From contig DAHUYG010000008.1 of NCBI GenBank assembly GCA_027315315.1, positions 1-37,029 on the forward strand: a DNA stretch of 37,029 nt. Direction: 5' to 3'. Every line of letters starts with the position of its first letter. Position 1 is the stretch's first letter. The notes beneath the pieces are model-generated. The model ran no database searches and had not been told where the DNA came from. It saw nothing but the letters and a program-made list of their open reading frames with translations. This DNA comes from Acidimicrobiaceae bacterium (GTDB lineage: Bacteria; Actinomycetota; Acidimicrobiia; Acidimicrobiales; RAAP-2). The translations under genes were made by a program, and so were the position numbers. Positions 17,497-27,197 of the stretch are shown in pieces.

Positions 17497-18687
17497 ATGC
17501 GGACCACCTTCACGTCGGAGTCGGTCACCGAGGGTCACCCCGACAAGATGGCCGACCAGATCTCCGACACCGTCTTGGACGCGCTGTTGGACCAGGACCC
17601 GATGAGCCGAGTCGCGTGCGAGACGCTGCTCACCACAGGGCTCGTGGTGGTGGCCGGCGAGATCTCGACGAACGCGGTGATCGACGTCACCACCCTCGTG
17701 AGAGAGACCGTCTGTGACATCGGCTACGACGACGATGACAAGGGGTTCAACGGGAACACGTGTGCGGTCCTCGTCTCGCTGGACAAGCAGTCCCCCGACA
17801 TCGCCCAGGGGGTGGACACCGCGTACGAGCTGCGGACGGGCTCGGGCGGGGAGGACATGCGCAACGCGCAGGGCGCCGGCGACCAGGGGATGATGTTCGG
17901 CTACGCCTGCGACGAGACGCCCGACCTCATGCCGCTGCCGATCTGGCTCGCGCACCGTCTCTCGCAGCGCCTGGCCCAGGTACGCCGGCTCGGTTCGCTG
18001 CCCTACCTGCGGCCCGACGGCAAGACCCAGGTGAGCGTCTCTTACGAGGACGGCCAGCCGGTGTCGATCGACACCGTGCTCGTGTCGACCCAGCACCAGA
18101 GCGGGATCGACCTGCAGACCCTCCTCGTCCCCGACGTGACCGAGCAGGTGATCCAGCCGATGCTCCCGGCCGACCTCGACACCGAGCACGTCTCGATCCT
18201 CATCAACCCGACCGGGCGCTTCGAGCTCGGCGGTCCGCACGCCGACACCGGGCTGACCGGTCGCAAGATCATCGTCGACACCTACGGGGGCATGGCCCGT
18301 CACGGTGGTGGCGCCTTCTCGGGTAAGGACCCCTCCAAGGTCGACCGCTCGGCCGCCTACGCGGCGCGCTGGGTCGCCAAGCACGTGGTCGCGGCGGGGG
18401 CGGCCCGCCGCTGCGAGGTCCAGGTCGCCTACGCCATCGGGGTCGCGCATCCCGTCTCGGTGCTCGTCGAGACCTTTGGGACCGCCACGGTCGACCCGGC
18501 CAAGATCGCGAGCTGCGTCGACGAGCTCTTCGACCTGCGACCCGCCGCCATCATCGAGGAGCTGGAGCTGCGCCGGCCCATCTACCGCGGAACCGCCGCC
18601 TACGGTCACTTCGGCCGAGGCGAGAAGGAGTTCACGTGGGAGGCGACCGGCAAGGTCGACGAGCTGAAGCGGGCGCTCGGGCTCTAA
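17497..18687 (+). CDS. metK: S-adenosylmethionine synthetase
   Basis: 396 residues from ATG 17497, 3 nt after the coaBC stop, with GAGAGGA as ribosome-binding site. It makes SAM from methionine and ATP. Signatures are [12 protein letters not shown] (ATP/Mg), [12 protein letters not shown], and [16 protein letters not shown] near the end. Length is typical. No SAM riboswitch is possible in the 2-nt spacer, and regulation probably comes from the operon. Confidence 0.97.
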   Translation: MRTTFTSESVTEGHPDKMADQISDTVLDALLDQDPMSRVACETLLTTGLVVVAGEISTNAVIDVTTLVRETVCDIGYDDDDKGFNGNTCAVLVSLDKQSPDIAQGVDTAYELRTGSGGEDMRNAQGAGDQGMMFGYACDETPDLMPLPIWLAHRLSQRLAQVRRLGSLPYLRPDGKTQVSVSYEDGQPVSIDTVLVSTQHQSGIDLQTLLVPDVTEQVIQPMLPADLDTEHVSILINPTGRFELGGPHADTGLTGRKIIVDTYGGMARHGGGAFSGKDPSKVDRSAAYAARWVAKHVVAAGAARRCEVQVAYAIGVAHPVSVLVETFGTATVDPAKIASCVDELFDLRPAAIIEELELRRPIYRGTAAYGHFGRGEKEFTWEATGKVDELKRALGL

Positions 18688-18716
18688 CGCCACCCCCCGC
18701 AGCGCAACCCGCCGCG

Positions 18717-20438
18717 GTGCGCATCGTCCGCGTCCTGCCCGACGTCCTCGCGCTCGGGCGCTCCTTTGACTACGTCGTCCCCGATTCCTGGGAGGAGCCC
18801 GTGGGGGTGGGGACGCGCATCCGCATCTCGCTGCACGGGCGCCGGGTCGGGGGCTGGGTGCTCGAGGACGACGTCGAGGCGGGGCCCGGCCTCGAGCTGA
18901 AGCCGCTGGCCAAGCACTCGGGCATGGGCCCGCCGCCCCATGTGGTCGCACTGGCGGAGTGGGCCGCCTGGCGCTGGGCGGGCCCGCTCGGCGCGCTCTT
19001 GACCGTCGCTTCCCCCGACCGGGTGGTGCGCGCGCCCGAGCGACCAGCACCGGCGCTCCGGGCGACCGGCGCACCGCAGGGCCCGCTCGCCTCGGTCGCC
19101 GCGGAGGCGCTCGGTGCGGGAGCCGGCCCGGCCCTCCTTCGGGTGCCGCCCGCCACCGACCTGCTCCCGGTGCTCGAGGCGGCGCTGGAGGTCACTTCGG
19201 GGCCCGTCCTCGTCCTCGTGCCCAACCTCGGGTGGGCCGAGCGCCTGCGCGAGCGGCTGGCGCGCCGGGGGGTCCGAGTCGCCCGCTCGTGGGCCCAGGC
19301 CGCCGGGGGGTGGCCCGTCGTCGTCGGGTCGCGCGGCGCGGCCTTCTCGCCGGCGCCGCGCCTCGGGGCGGCGGTGGTGCTCGATGCGCACGACGAGGCA
19401 TACCGCGAGGAGCGGGCCCCGCGCTTCGACGCGGCGCGTGTGGTTGCCGAGCGCGCCGCGCGCGACGGGGCGCCCTTCCTCGCCACCTCGGCCGTCCCGA
19501 CCGCCTCCCAGGTGCACGACTGGTCGACCTTCGAGCTGCCGGCGCACGAGGAGCGCTCGGGGTGGCCGAGGCTGCACGTGATCGATCGCCGGGCCGACGA
19601 CCCGCGCACCGGCCTGTACTCCGAGGAGCTCGTCACGATGGTGCGGGCGTGCCCGGGCCGCGTCGTGGTGGTCTTCAACCGCCGGGGCCGGGCCCGGCTG
19701 TTGGCCTGCGGTCGCTGCGGGGAGCTCGTGCGCTGCGAGACCTGCGGGCGAGCCATGGCCGAATCGGGCGGTCGCCTCGCCTGCGCGGCGTGCGGGGCCG
19801 AGCGCCCCTTCCTCTGCGCGGCCTGCGGGCACCTGGTGCTGAAGGCCCTGCGCGTCGGGGTGAGCAGGGTCCGCGAGGAGCTCGAGGCGCTCCTCTCCAC
19901 CGAGGTGGCCGAGGTCACCGGGAGCGAGCCGGGTGAGGGCGACGCGCGGGTCGTGGTGGGCACCGAGGCGGTCCTGCACCGGGTCCGCAGCGCTGCGATG
20001 GTCGTGTTCTTGGACTTCGACCTGCACCTGCTCGCCCCCCGCATGTCGGCCACCGAGGAGGCGCTCGGTCTCCTCGCCCGCTCCGGGCGCCTCGTCGGGG
20101 GGCGATCGGCGAGGGGGGCCGGGATCGTGGTGGTCCAGACGCGCATCGCCGGCCACGAGGTGCTCGAGGCTGCGACCCTCGGCAACCCCGGCCCACTGAT
20201 CGAGCGCGAGCTCGGGCTCCGGCGCGAGCTCTCGCTCCCCCCCTTCGGCGCGCTCGGGGAGCTGTCGGGGCCCGGCGCCGGCGAGCTGTTCGGGTCGCTC
20301 GGCCTCGACGGTTCCCCGCTCGGCGGGGACCGCTGGCTGGTGCGAGCCCGGGACCACCAGGCGCTCTGCGACCGCCTGGCGGCGGCGCCCCGCCCGCGCG
20401 AGCGGGTGCGGATCGTGGTCGACCCGCCGGGGCTCTGA
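18717..20438 (+). CDS. priA: PriA-like primosomal protein, helicase-inactive actinobacterial form
   Basis: 573 residues from GTG 18717 (VRIVRVLPDV), the first plausible start after metK. The N-terminal DNA-binding domain has SFDYVVP and G.RIRI. The zinc-binding module is intact, with cysteine pairs at 331/334, 340/343, 356/359 and 367/370. The helicase core is degenerate: no Walker A G..GKT is present (PALLRVPPATD instead), and the DEAH box is replaced by LDAHDEA. Actinobacterial PriA orthologs are known to lack these residues, so it probably acts as a structural primosome factor, not a motor. It follows metK, the usual neighbour. Confidence 0.88.
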   Translation: MRIVRVLPDVLALGRSFDYVVPDSWEEPVGVGTRIRISLHGRRVGGWVLEDDVEAGPGLELKPLAKHSGMGPPPHVVALAEWAAWRWAGPLGALLTVASPDRVVRAPERPAPALRATGAPQGPLASVAAEALGAGAGPALLRVPPATDLLPVLEAALEVTSGPVLVLVPNLGWAERLRERLARRGVRVARSWAQAAGGWPVVVGSRGAAFSPAPRLGAAVVLDAHDEAYREERAPRFDAARVVAERAARDGAPFLATSAVPTASQVHDWSTFELPAHEERSGWPRLHVIDRRADDPRTGLYSEELVTMVRACPGRVVVVFNRRGRARLLACGRCGELVRCETCGRAMAESGGRLACAACGAERPFLCAACGHLVLKALRVGVSRVREELEALLSTEVAEVTGSEPGEGDARVVVGTEAVLHRVRSAAMVVFLDFDLHLLAPRMSATEEALGLLARSGRLVGGRSARGAGIVVVQTRIAGHEVLEAATLGNPGPLIERELGLRRELSLPPFGALGELSGPGAGELFGSLGLDGSPLGGDRWLVRARDHQALCDRLAAAPRPRERVRIVVDPPGL

Positions 20439-20449
20439 GCCCCGCCAAC

Positions 20450-20455
20450 TACGAT
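20450..20455 (+). promoter_or_regulatory. Putative -10 element (TACGAT), def
   Basis: TACGAT ends 7 nt before the ATG at 20463 and overlaps an alternative ATG at 20454. If it is the -10, the upstream ATG is not transcribed and def is leaderless from 20463. Confidence 0.45.
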
Positions 20456-20462
20456 GCTCGTC

Positions 20463-20960
20463 ATGGCCAGCTTCCCGATCCGCCAGTACGGCGACCCCGT
20501 GCTGCGGCAGGCGACCAAGGACATCGAGGACATCGACGCCGCGGTGGCCAAGCTCGCCGAGGACATGATCGAGACGATGCGTGCCGCGCACGGCGTGGGG
20601 CTCGCCGCCAACCAGGTCGGCGTGCAGCGCCGCATGTTCGTCTATGACGCCGGGAGCGGCCCGGTCGTGGTCATCAACCCGCGCATCGTCGAATCCGACG
20701 GCGAGTGGACCTACGAGGAGGGGTGCCTGTCGATCCCCGGCCTCAGCTGGCCGATCGTGCGCCCGAACTCGGTGCACCTCGTGGGCCTCGACCTCGACGG
20801 CAACGAGCTGTCGATCGAGGCCGACGAGCTCGAGGGGCGGGCCTTCCAGCACGAGGTCGACCACCTCGACGGCCGTCTCTTGATCGAGCGCCTCGACGAC
20901 GACCAGCGCAAGGAGGCCCGCTCGATCCTGCGCGAGCGCCTCCAGCGCCAGGACGCCTAA
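20463..20960 (+). CDS. def: Peptide deformylase
   Basis: 165 residues from ATG 20463 (MASFPIRQYGDPVLR). An upstream ATG at 20454 falls inside the -10-like TACGAT and is rejected. It removes the N-formyl group from nascent proteins. All three metal motifs are present: GLAANQVG, EGCLS (C88), and HEVDH (H130, E131, H134). It pairs functionally with fmt immediately downstream, but fmt has its own promoter-like hexamer. Confidence 0.96.
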   Translation: MASFPIRQYGDPVLRQATKDIEDIDAAVAKLAEDMIETMRAAHGVGLAANQVGVQRRMFVYDAGSGPVVVINPRIVESDGEWTYEEGCLSIPGLSWPIVRPNSVHLVGLDLDGNELSIEADELEGRAFQHEVDHLDGRLLIERLDDDQRKEARSILRERLQRQDA

Positions 20961-20979
20961 GCGGGGGAGCCGGCCCCAA

Positions 20980-20985
20980 TAGGTT
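20980..20985 (+). promoter_or_regulatory. Putative -10 element (TAGGTT), fmt
   Basis: TAGGTT lies exactly six bases before the fmt ATG at 20992, with no Shine-Dalgarno between, so a leaderless fmt mRNA is predicted. Confidence 0.45.
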
Positions 20986-20991
20986 GGGGCG

Positions 20992-21894
20992 ATGGCCAGG
21001 CTCGCCTATCTCGGGACCCCCGAGCTCGCCGTCCCGCCGCTGCGGGCCCTCATCGCTGCTGGCCACTCGATCGAGGTCGTCGTGAGCGGCCCCGACCGCC
21101 GGCGCGGCCGGGGCTCGGCGACCTCGCCCGCCCCGGTGCGCGCGGCGGCCCTCGAGCTCGGCCTCGAGACGAGCACCGACATCGGTGTCCTCACCGATGC
21201 GGACCGTGAGGCGCCCGAGCTCGGGGTGGTGGTCGCCTACGGCCGGCTGATCCGCCCGCCCGTGCTCGCCCGGGTGCCGATGGTCAACCTCCACTTCTCA
21301 CTCCTGCCCCGCTGGCGCGGCGCGGCGCCGGTCGAGCGGGCGATCCTCGCCGGCGACGAGCGCACCGGGGTCTGCGTCATGGCCGTGGCCGAGGGGCTCG
21401 ACACCGGCGACATCTACGCGAGCGCCGAACTCGAGATCGGTCCCGACGAGCACCTGGCCTCCCTGCGGGCCCGGCTGGTCGAGCGGGGGAGCGAGCTGCT
21501 CGTGAAGGTGCTGGCGAAGGGCGCCTCGGGGCTCCCGGTGCCGGTGCCCCAGTCGGGCGAGCCCACCTACGCCGCCAAGCTCGAGCCCGGTGAGCTCGCC
21601 ATCGACTGGGGGGAGCCGACCAGGCGCGTGCTGGCCGTGGTGCGCCTCGACCGGGCCCACACGAGCGTGCTCGGCCGCCGGCTCAGGGTGCTCGACGCCC
21701 GGGACGGAGGTGATCCCCCGGCGGGCGGGCACCCCCCCGGTACCCTCTGTTCGGACGTCGTCACCACGGCGGACGGGTCGGTCCGCCTCCTGATCGTCCA
21801 ACCAGAGGGAGGGCGCCCGATGTCCGCGGGAGACTGGCTGCGCGGCACCCGACTCCCCGAAGCGGTCGTCCTCGGGGCCCCGAGCGATGAGTGA
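20992..21894 (+). CDS. fmt: Methionyl-tRNA formyltransferase
   Basis: 300 residues, normal length. It formylates initiator Met-tRNA using 10-formyl-THF. The formyl-transfer core NLHFSLLPRWRGAAPV holds the catalytic Asn and His, and the Asp is in AEGLDTGDI. The C-terminal OB-like domain for tRNA is present (~205-300). ATG 20992 follows a putative -10 by 6 nt. Its end overlaps the methyltransferase gene by 8 nt. Confidence 0.95.
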   Translation: MARLAYLGTPELAVPPLRALIAAGHSIEVVVSGPDRRRGRGSATSPAPVRAAALELGLETSTDIGVLTDADREAPELGVVVAYGRLIRPPVLARVPMVNLHFSLLPRWRGAAPVERAILAGDERTGVCVMAVAEGLDTGDIYASAELEIGPDEHLASLRARLVERGSELLVKVLAKGASGLPVPVPQSGEPTYAAKLEPGELAIDWGEPTRRVLAVVRLDRAHTSVLGRRLRVLDARDGGDPPAGGHPPGTLCSDVVTTADGSVRLLIVQPEGGRPMSAGDWLRGTRLPEAVVLGAPSDE

Positions 21895-22669
21895 CGCCTG
21901 GGACCCGGCGCAGTACCAGCGCTTCGCGGCCGAGCGCCGACAGCCCTTCGACGACCTGAGGAGCATGTGCATGCCGGTCAACGGCGGCCGGGTGGTCGAC
22001 CTCGGTTGTGGGACCGGCGAGCTCACGGCCGAGCTTCACCGCGGCATGGCCGCGGCCGAGACGATCGGCGTGGACCGCTCCGAGGCGATGCTGACCGAGG
22101 CCGCCCGCTTCGGGGAGGAGGTCCCCGGGCTGCGCTTCGAGCTCGGCGACATCGGGGAGTGGGCCTCGAGCGGCATCGACCTCGTCTTCGCCAACGCCTC
22201 GCTGCACTGGGTGCCGGGGCACGAGACGCTCCTCGCGCGCCTGCGGTTCTCGCTCGCGCCCGGCGGGCAGCTCGCGTTCCAGGTTCCGGCGGCCTTCGGG
22301 CACCCGAGCCACTTCCTCGCGGCGGCGGTGGCGGCCGAGCGCGAGTTCGCCCCCTCGCCCGGCGAGACGACGGCGGACCCCGCTGCGGCGGTGCTCACCC
22401 CGGCCCGCTATGCCGAGCTTCTCTACGCGCTCGGCGCGGTGCAGCAGTCGGCGCGCCTGCAGGTCTACGGCCACGTGCTGCCCTCGGTCGAGTCCGTCGT
22501 CGAGTGGGTGCGGGGATCGACGCTCACTCCGATCCGGGCTCGGCTGGGCGAGGAGCGCTTCGAGGCCTACCTCGTGCGCTACCGGGAGCGGCTGCTGGCC
22601 GAGCTCGGCCAGCAGCGGCCCTACTTCTATGCCTTCAGCCGCATCCTGTGCTGGGCCCGCTTCCCCTGA
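21887..22669 (+). CDS. Class I SAM methyltransferase, trans-aconitate 2-methyltransferase-like
   Basis: 260 residues. The SAM-binding motif I is VVDLGCGTGELT (~35-47), followed by an acidic IGVDRSEAML and ANASLHWVPGHE, a segment characteristic of Tam-like enzymes. The C-terminal half, with YFYAFSRIL at the end, also fits trans-aconitate 2-methyltransferase, which detoxifies trans-aconitate. A different small-molecule substrate cannot be excluded. ATG overlaps the fmt stop by 8 nt, so it is co-translated with fmt; the functional reason is not apparent. Confidence 0.8.
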   Translation: MSDAWDPAQYQRFAAERRQPFDDLRSMCMPVNGGRVVDLGCGTGELTAELHRGMAAAETIGVDRSEAMLTEAARFGEEVPGLRFELGDIGEWASSGIDLVFANASLHWVPGHETLLARLRFSLAPGGQLAFQVPAAFGHPSHFLAAAVAAEREFAPSPGETTADPAAAVLTPARYAELLYALGAVQQSARLQVYGHVLPSVESVVEWVRGSTLTPIRARLGEERFEAYLVRYRERLLAELGQQRPYFYAFSRILCWARFP

Positions 22670-22684
22670 TCGGGGCGGTCTTCC

Positions 22685-22690
22685 TAGGGT
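22685..22690 (+). promoter_or_regulatory. Putative -10 element (TAGGGT), rpe
   Basis: TAGGGT lies six bases before the rpe ATG. The same hexamer at the same spacing precedes the DUF1844 gene on the other strand. No Shine-Dalgarno is present. Confidence 0.5.
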
Positions 22691-22696
22691 GAGGTC

Positions 22697-23395
22697 ATGA
22701 GCACGTCGCGACCGGGCCGCGATCCGGGCACCCTCGGCGCGGCGAAGGTCGCGCCCTCGGTGCTCTCGGCCGACTTTGGCAACCTCTCCGAGGCGGTGGG
22801 GGAGGTCGCGAGCGTGGCCGACTGGCTGCACGTGGACGTGATGGACGGGCACTTCGTCCCCAACCTCACCATCGGCCCGCCGGTCGTCGCTTCGCTTCGC
22901 CGCCACTCGGGCCTCTTCTTCGACTGCCATCTCATGATGACCGAGCCCGGCCGCTACCTCGAGGCCTTCGCCGACGCGGGGGCCGACTCGCTCACCGTGC
23001 ACGTCGAGGTCGGCGACACCGAGTCGCTTCTCTCTCGCATCCGCCGGCTCGGCATGCGCGCCGGGCTGGCCGCCAACCCCGACACGCCCTTCTCGGCCAT
23101 CGACGGCTTCTTGGACCAGGTCGACCTCGTCTTGTGCATGACCGTCTTCCCGGGCTTCGGCGGCCAGGAGTTCATGGGCGAGGTCATGGACAAGGTGATG
23201 GACGTGCGGGCGGCCATCGAGGCCCGGGGGCTCGCCTGTGACCTCGAGGTGGACGGGGGCATCGACGAGCAGACGGTGCGGCGGGCGGCCAGGGCCGGGG
23301 CCAACGTGTTCGTCGCCGGCAGCGCCGTGTTCGGGCGAAGCGCGCCCTGGGAGGCGGTCGAGGCGATCCGCCGCAGCGCCCTCGAGGCGCGCTGA
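22697..23395 (+). CDS. rpe: Ribulose-phosphate 3-epimerase
   Basis: 232 residues, a TIM-barrel enzyme interconverting ribulose-5-P and xylulose-5-P. Motifs are APSVLSADF, HVDVMDGHFVPNLTIGP (catalytic Asp), DCHLMM, TVFPGFGGQEF, and EVDGGI (second catalytic Asp). Standing before the rib genes, it helps balance ribulose-5-P, the substrate RibB uses to make dihydroxybutanone phosphate. The ATG directly follows a leaderless-type hexamer. Confidence 0.96.
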   Translation: MSTSRPGRDPGTLGAAKVAPSVLSADFGNLSEAVGEVASVADWLHVDVMDGHFVPNLTIGPPVVASLRRHSGLFFDCHLMMTEPGRYLEAFADAGADSLTVHVEVGDTESLLSRIRRLGMRAGLAANPDTPFSAIDGFLDQVDLVLCMTVFPGFGGQEFMGEVMDKVMDVRAAIEARGLACDLEVDGGIDEQTVRRAARAGANVFVAGSAVFGRSAPWEAVEAIRRSALEAR

Positions 23396-23459
23396 GGCCC
23401 AGCGTCTCGGGGTCATCCCGGCGAAACACCCGCTGTCCTGGGCTTCTTCGGGCGCCCGG

Positions 23460-23465
23460 TAGGAT
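23460..23465 (+). promoter_or_regulatory. Putative -10 element (TAGGAT), rib-his operon
   Basis: TAGGAT ends 9 nt before the ribD ATG at 23475. The 79-bp spacer after rpe is too short for an FMN riboswitch, so riboflavin regulation of this operon by RFN is unlikely. Confidence 0.4.
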
Positions 23466-23474
23466 CGGTGCGCC

Positions 23475-24509
23475 ATGAGCCCCTCCGAACGGCCTGGTTC
23501 GGGCGATCCGGAGGTCGCCCGGGACATCGCATGGATGACGCGCGCCGTCGAGCTGGCGGCGCTCGCCCGCCCGCTCACCGCCCCCAACCCCTGGGTCGGG
23601 GCGGTCGTGGTCCCGGCGGCCGGCGGGGCACCCTTCGAGGGCATGACGGCCCCGCCGGGCGGTGAGCACGCCGAGGTGAGCGCACTCAACCAGGCCGTCA
23701 CGGCCGGGGCGGCGGCCGGCGCCACCCTCTACAGCACGCTCGAGCCCTGCTCGCACCACGGGCGCACCCCGCCGTGCGTCGAGGCAATCGTGGCGGCCGG
23801 CGTGAGCCGCGTCGTGGTCGGCATCGTCGACCCCGACGAGCAGGTGCGGGGGCGGGGCATCGCCGCCCTCGAGCGCGCCGGGATCGAGGTCTCGCTCGGC
23901 GTCCGCGCCGATGCGGTGGCCGAGCAGCTCGCCCCGTACCTCAAGCACCGGCGCACCGGGCGCCCCTGGGTCGTGCTCAAGATGGCGCTCACGCTCGACG
24001 GCCGAACGGCGCCCCCCGACGGCACCAGCCGCTGGATCACCGGGGACGCGGCGCGGGCCGACGCGCACCGCCTCCGGGCCTGCTCCGACGCGATCGTGGT
24101 CGGCGCGGGCACCGTGCGGGCCGACGACCCGGCCCTCACCGTCCGCCACGACGGGGTGGACGCGGAGCGCCAGCCCATGCGGGTGGTGCTCGGAGCCGCA
24201 CCCGCCTGGGCGCGGGTGCGGCCGGCCCTCGAGCTCGAGGGGGAGCTCGCCGGCATCCTCGACGAGCTCGGTCCGCGTGGCGCGCTGCAGGTGCTGGTGG
24301 AGGGCGGGGCGCGGGTCGCCCACGACTTCCACGAGGCGGGTCTCGTCGACCGCTACGTCTTCTATCTCGCGCCAGCGCTGGCCGGCGGCGACGACTCGAG
24401 GCCGGTCTTCGCCGGCCCGGGTGCCGGCGACATCGGCGGGTTCTGGCGCGGTCGTTTGGTCTCGGTCGAGCGCCTCGGCGACGACCTTCGAGTGGAGGTG
24501 GGTGCCTGA
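23475..24509 (+). CDS. ribD: RibD: bifunctional pyrimidine deaminase/reductase of riboflavin synthesis
   Basis: 344 residues. The deaminase domain (~1-145) has the zinc site H65-A-E67 and C92...C101 in [11 protein letters not shown]. The reductase domain (~150-344) has [21 protein letters not shown] and [12 protein letters not shown]. It carries out the second and third steps after GTP cyclohydrolase II. Its TGA overlaps the ribBA ATG by one base. The usual next gene ribE (riboflavin synthase) is missing here. Confidence 0.95.
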   Translation: MSPSERPGSGDPEVARDIAWMTRAVELAALARPLTAPNPWVGAVVVPAAGGAPFEGMTAPPGGEHAEVSALNQAVTAGAAAGATLYSTLEPCSHHGRTPPCVEAIVAAGVSRVVVGIVDPDEQVRGRGIAALERAGIEVSLGVRADAVAEQLAPYLKHRRTGRPWVVLKMALTLDGRTAPPDGTSRWITGDAARADAHRLRACSDAIVVGAGTVRADDPALTVRHDGVDAERQPMRVVLGAAPAWARVRPALELEGELAGILDELGPRGALQVLVEGGARVAHDFHEAGLVDRYVFYLAPALAGGDDSRPVFAGPGAGDIGGFWRGRLVSVERLGDDLRVEVGA

Positions 24510-25750
24510 TGGGCTTTGCATCGGTCCAAGACGCGGTGGCGGCGATCGCGCGCGGCGAGATGGTGGTCGTCGTCGACGACGCCGACCGGGAGAACGAGGG
24601 CGATCTCATCATGGCGGCCGACGCCGCCACCCCCGAGAAGATCGCGTTCTTCCTCGCCCACACCTCGGGGGTCATCTGCGCCCCCATCACCGCCGAGCGG
24701 GCCGACGAGCTCGACCTGCCACTCATGGTGGCCAACAACACCGAGTCCCAGCGCACCGCGTTCACCGTGTCGGTCGACGCCGCCAAGGGGACGACGACGG
24801 GGATCTCGGCAGCGGACCGCGCCGCCACCGTCGCAGCCCTGATCGACCCCAAGACCCAGCCCGACGACCTGCGCCGGCCCGGGCACATCGTCCCCCTGCG
24901 CTACCGCACCGGCGGGGTGCTGTGGCGGGCGGGACACACCGAGGCGGCGGTCGACCTGGCCCGCGCGGCCGGCATGAGCCCGGCCGGCGTGCTGTGCGAG
25001 ATCGTCACCGAGGACAAGTCCTCGATGGCCCGGCTCCCCGAGCTCGAGGCCTTCGCCGAGCGCTACGGGCTCCCGCTCATCACCATCGCCGACATCATCA
25101 GGTACCGGCGCCAGAACGAGAAGCTGGTGCGCCGCGTCGCCGAGGCCCGGATCCCGACGTCCGCCGGCGACCACCGGGCCTATGTCTATGAGTCGATCCT
25201 CGACGGCGAGCAGCACCTTGCGCTCGTCATGGGGGAGGTGGCCGGCCAGGAGAACGTCCTCGTCCGGGTGCACTCCGAGTGCCTGACCGGTGACGTCTTC
25301 GGCTCGCTGCGCTGCGACTGCGGGCCCCAGCTGGCCGCCGCCCTCGACCTCATCGAGCGCGAGGGCCGGGGCGTCATCATCTACCTGCGCGGCCACGAGG
25401 GCCGCGGGATCGGGCTCGCGGGAAAGATCCAGGCCTACCGGCTCCAAGAGCAGGGGCACGACACCGTCGACGCCAACCTGGCCCTCGGGCACCCGGCCGA
25501 CAGCCGCGAGTACGGCATCGGCGCCCAAATGCTGGTCGACCTCGGGGTGACCACGATGCGGCTCATGACCAACAACCCGACCAAGCGCGGCGGCCTCGAG
25601 GGATTCGGCCTCGACATCGTCGAGCGGGTGCCACTCGAGCTGCGGGCCAACCCCGAGAACATCGACTACCTGCGGACCAAGCGGGAACGGATGGGGCATC
25701 TCTTCGACCACCTCGACGAGGTGATCGAAGACCGCGAGCCGCCCTCGTGA
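24509..25750 (+). CDS. ribBA: RibBA: DHBP synthase / GTP cyclohydrolase II
   Basis: 413 residues from ATG 24509. The N-terminal half (~1-200) is 3,4-dihydroxy-2-butanone-4-phosphate synthase: [22 protein letters not shown], and [13 protein letters not shown]. The C-terminal half (~205-400) is GTP cyclohydrolase II with the zinc cysteines in [19 protein letters not shown] and the GTP loop [12 protein letters not shown]. It supplies both riboflavin precursors. The start overlaps the ribD stop by one base, and the end overlaps the ribH GTG as GTGA. Confidence 0.96.
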   Translation: MGFASVQDAVAAIARGEMVVVVDDADRENEGDLIMAADAATPEKIAFFLAHTSGVICAPITAERADELDLPLMVANNTESQRTAFTVSVDAAKGTTTGISAADRAATVAALIDPKTQPDDLRRPGHIVPLRYRTGGVLWRAGHTEAAVDLARAAGMSPAGVLCEIVTEDKSSMARLPELEAFAERYGLPLITIADIIRYRRQNEKLVRRVAEARIPTSAGDHRAYVYESILDGEQHLALVMGEVAGQENVLVRVHSECLTGDVFGSLRCDCGPQLAAALDLIEREGRGVIIYLRGHEGRGIGLAGKIQAYRLQEQGHDTVDANLALGHPADSREYGIGAQMLVDLGVTTMRLMTNNPTKRGGLEGFGLDIVERVPLELRANPENIDYLRTKRERMGHLFDHLDEVIEDREPPS

Positions 25751-26313
25751 CGGGCTCGGGGGAGACCGCGCTCGACCCGGGGGTCTTTGTCACCGTGGCG
25801 CGCCGAGTGGGGCGCCAGGCCGGCGAGGGGTCGCTCGAGGCGGTCCGGGGGAGCGGGCTGCGCGTCGGCATCGCCTGCGCGCTTTTCAACGGCGGGATCA
25901 CGACGCGGCTCTTGGAGGGTGCGCTCGGCGGCCTCGAGGAGGCGGCGGTCGACCGCGCCGACATCACCGTCGCCTGGGTGCCCGGCGCGTTCGAGCTGCC
26001 CCTCGCCGCGCAGCGGTTCGCGAACCACGGCGACGTGGACGCCGTCGTCTGCCTCGGCGCGGTGATCCGCGGGGACACCTCCCACTACGACTTGGTGGCC
26101 GGCGAGTGCGCGTCGGGCCTCGCCCGGGTGGCGCTCGACACCGGGATGCCGGTCGTCTTTGGGGTGCTCACCACCGAGAACGTGGAGCAGGCCCTCGAGC
26201 GGGCCCGGGACGACAAGACCAACAAGGGCCGCGAGGCGGGGCTCTCGGCGGTCCAGATGGCCACGACCCTGCGGGCGATCGGCCGGGCCAGGGCGGCCAG
26301 GGTGCCCGGCTGA
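25747..26313 (+). CDS. ribH: 6,7-dimethyl-8-ribityllumazine synthase
   Basis: 188 residues from GTG 25747. The core begins around residue 36 ([14 protein letters not shown]), preceded by a longer-than-usual N-terminal extension; a shorter start at GTG 25795 is possible but would lose the GTGA coupling. The catalytic His is H113 in GDTSHYD, and [13 protein letters not shown] forms the substrate pocket. It joins the pyrimidine from RibD with the butanone phosphate from RibBA. Its stop overlaps the hisG ATG (TGATG). Confidence 0.94.
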   Translation: MTGSGETALDPGVFVTVARRVGRQAGEGSLEAVRGSGLRVGIACALFNGGITTRLLEGALGGLEEAAVDRADITVAWVPGAFELPLAAQRFANHGDVDAVVCLGAVIRGDTSHYDLVAGECASGLARVALDTGMPVVFGVLTTENVEQALERARDDKTNKGREAGLSAVQMATTLRAIGRARAARVPG

Positions 26314-27197
26314 TGCTCAAGATGGTGCTGCCCAAGGGGTCCCTCGAGGACGCGACCCTCCAGCTGTTCGCCGACGCGGACCTCCGCGTCTATCGGTCCT
26401 CGGAGGTCGACTACCGCGCCTCGATCCGCGACGACCGCTTCAGCGAGGTCCGCATCCTGCGGCCCCAGGAGATCCCGGTCTTCGTCGCCGAGGGCCTTTT
26501 CGATCTCGGCATCACCGGACGCGACTGGGTGGAAGAGCGCGGCGCCGAGGTCGTCTCGCTCGGCGAGCTGCCCTACTCCAAGGTGGTGAGCGGGTTCCCC
26601 ATCCGCATCGTCCTCGCCGTGCCCGAGGGCTCGGAGTGGAAGACGATCGAGGACATGCGGGGGGAGCGTCCGGTGCGGGTCTCGACCGAGTACCCCGAGC
26701 TCGCGCGGCGCGCCATGCGGGCGGCGGGGGTGGAGGCCCAGATCTCCACCTCCTATGGGGCGACCGAGGCCAAGGTGCCCGACATCGCCGACTGCGTGGT
26801 GGAGCTCACCGAGACCGGCCGGGCGCTGCGGGCGGCCGGGCTGCGGATCATCGACACGCTCCTCGTCTCGTTCACCGAGCTGATCGCCAACCCCGCGGCC
26901 GCGGCCGATCCCGAGAAGCGCCGGGCCATGGAGCAGGTCTACACGCTGCTCATGGGCACGCTCGAGGCGCGCGAGAAGGTGCTCGTCAAGCTCAACGTGG
27001 CCGCCGAACGGAGGGCGGCGGTGCTCGATCGGCTGCCCTCGTTGCGCTCGCCGACGGTCTCGCAGCTCGCGGGCGACGGCGGCTTCGCGATCGAGACCGT
27101 CGTCATGAAGGACGAGATCAACACGCTCATCCCCGAGCTGAAGGAGCTTGGCGCGACCGACATCTTGGAGCTGGCGCTGGCCAAGATCGTCCATTGA
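26313..27197 (+). CDS. hisG: ATP phosphoribosyltransferase, long form
   Basis: 294 residues from ATG 26313, overlapping the ribH stop by one base. It starts histidine synthesis by joining ATP and PRPP. Motifs include MVLPKGSLED at the start, GITGRDWVEE, and ISTSYGATEAKVP in the catalytic part. The C-terminal ~80 residues, including SPTVSQLAG, form the ACT-like histidine-binding domain, so this is the HisZ-independent long form. No other his gene is nearby; hisI/hisE may lie elsewhere. Its linkage to rib genes is probably a shared operon only, although both pathways draw on purine nucleotides. Confidence 0.95.
   Translation: MLKMVLPKGSLEDATLQLFADADLRVYRSSEVDYRASIRDDRFSEVRILRPQEIPVFVAEGLFDLGITGRDWVEERGAEVVSLGELPYSKVVSGFPIRIVLAVPEGSEWKTIEDMRGERPVRVSTEYPELARRAMRAAGVEAQISTSYGATEAKVPDIADCVVELTETGRALRAAGLRIIDTLLVSFTELIANPAAAADPEKRRAMEQVYTLLMGTLEAREKVLVKLNVAAERRAAVLDRLPSLRSPTVSQLAGDGGFAIETVVMKDEINTLIPELKELGATDILELALAKIVH

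Noticed and set aside
18717-20438. Loss of Walker A and DEAH in PriA as a pseudogene sign
   Set aside because: The frame is intact, all eight zinc cysteines are present, and actinobacterial PriA proteins are known to be helicase-degenerate.
20454-20462. Upstream ATG of def
   Set aside because: It lies inside the putative TACGAT -10, and the added residues (MLV) are not part of the conserved protein.
23397-23443. GCCCAG...CTGGGC inverted repeat between rpe and ribD as a terminator or FMN riboswitch
   Set aside because: The stem is only 6 bp with a loop of about 35 nt and no T-run; the spacer is too short for an RFN element.
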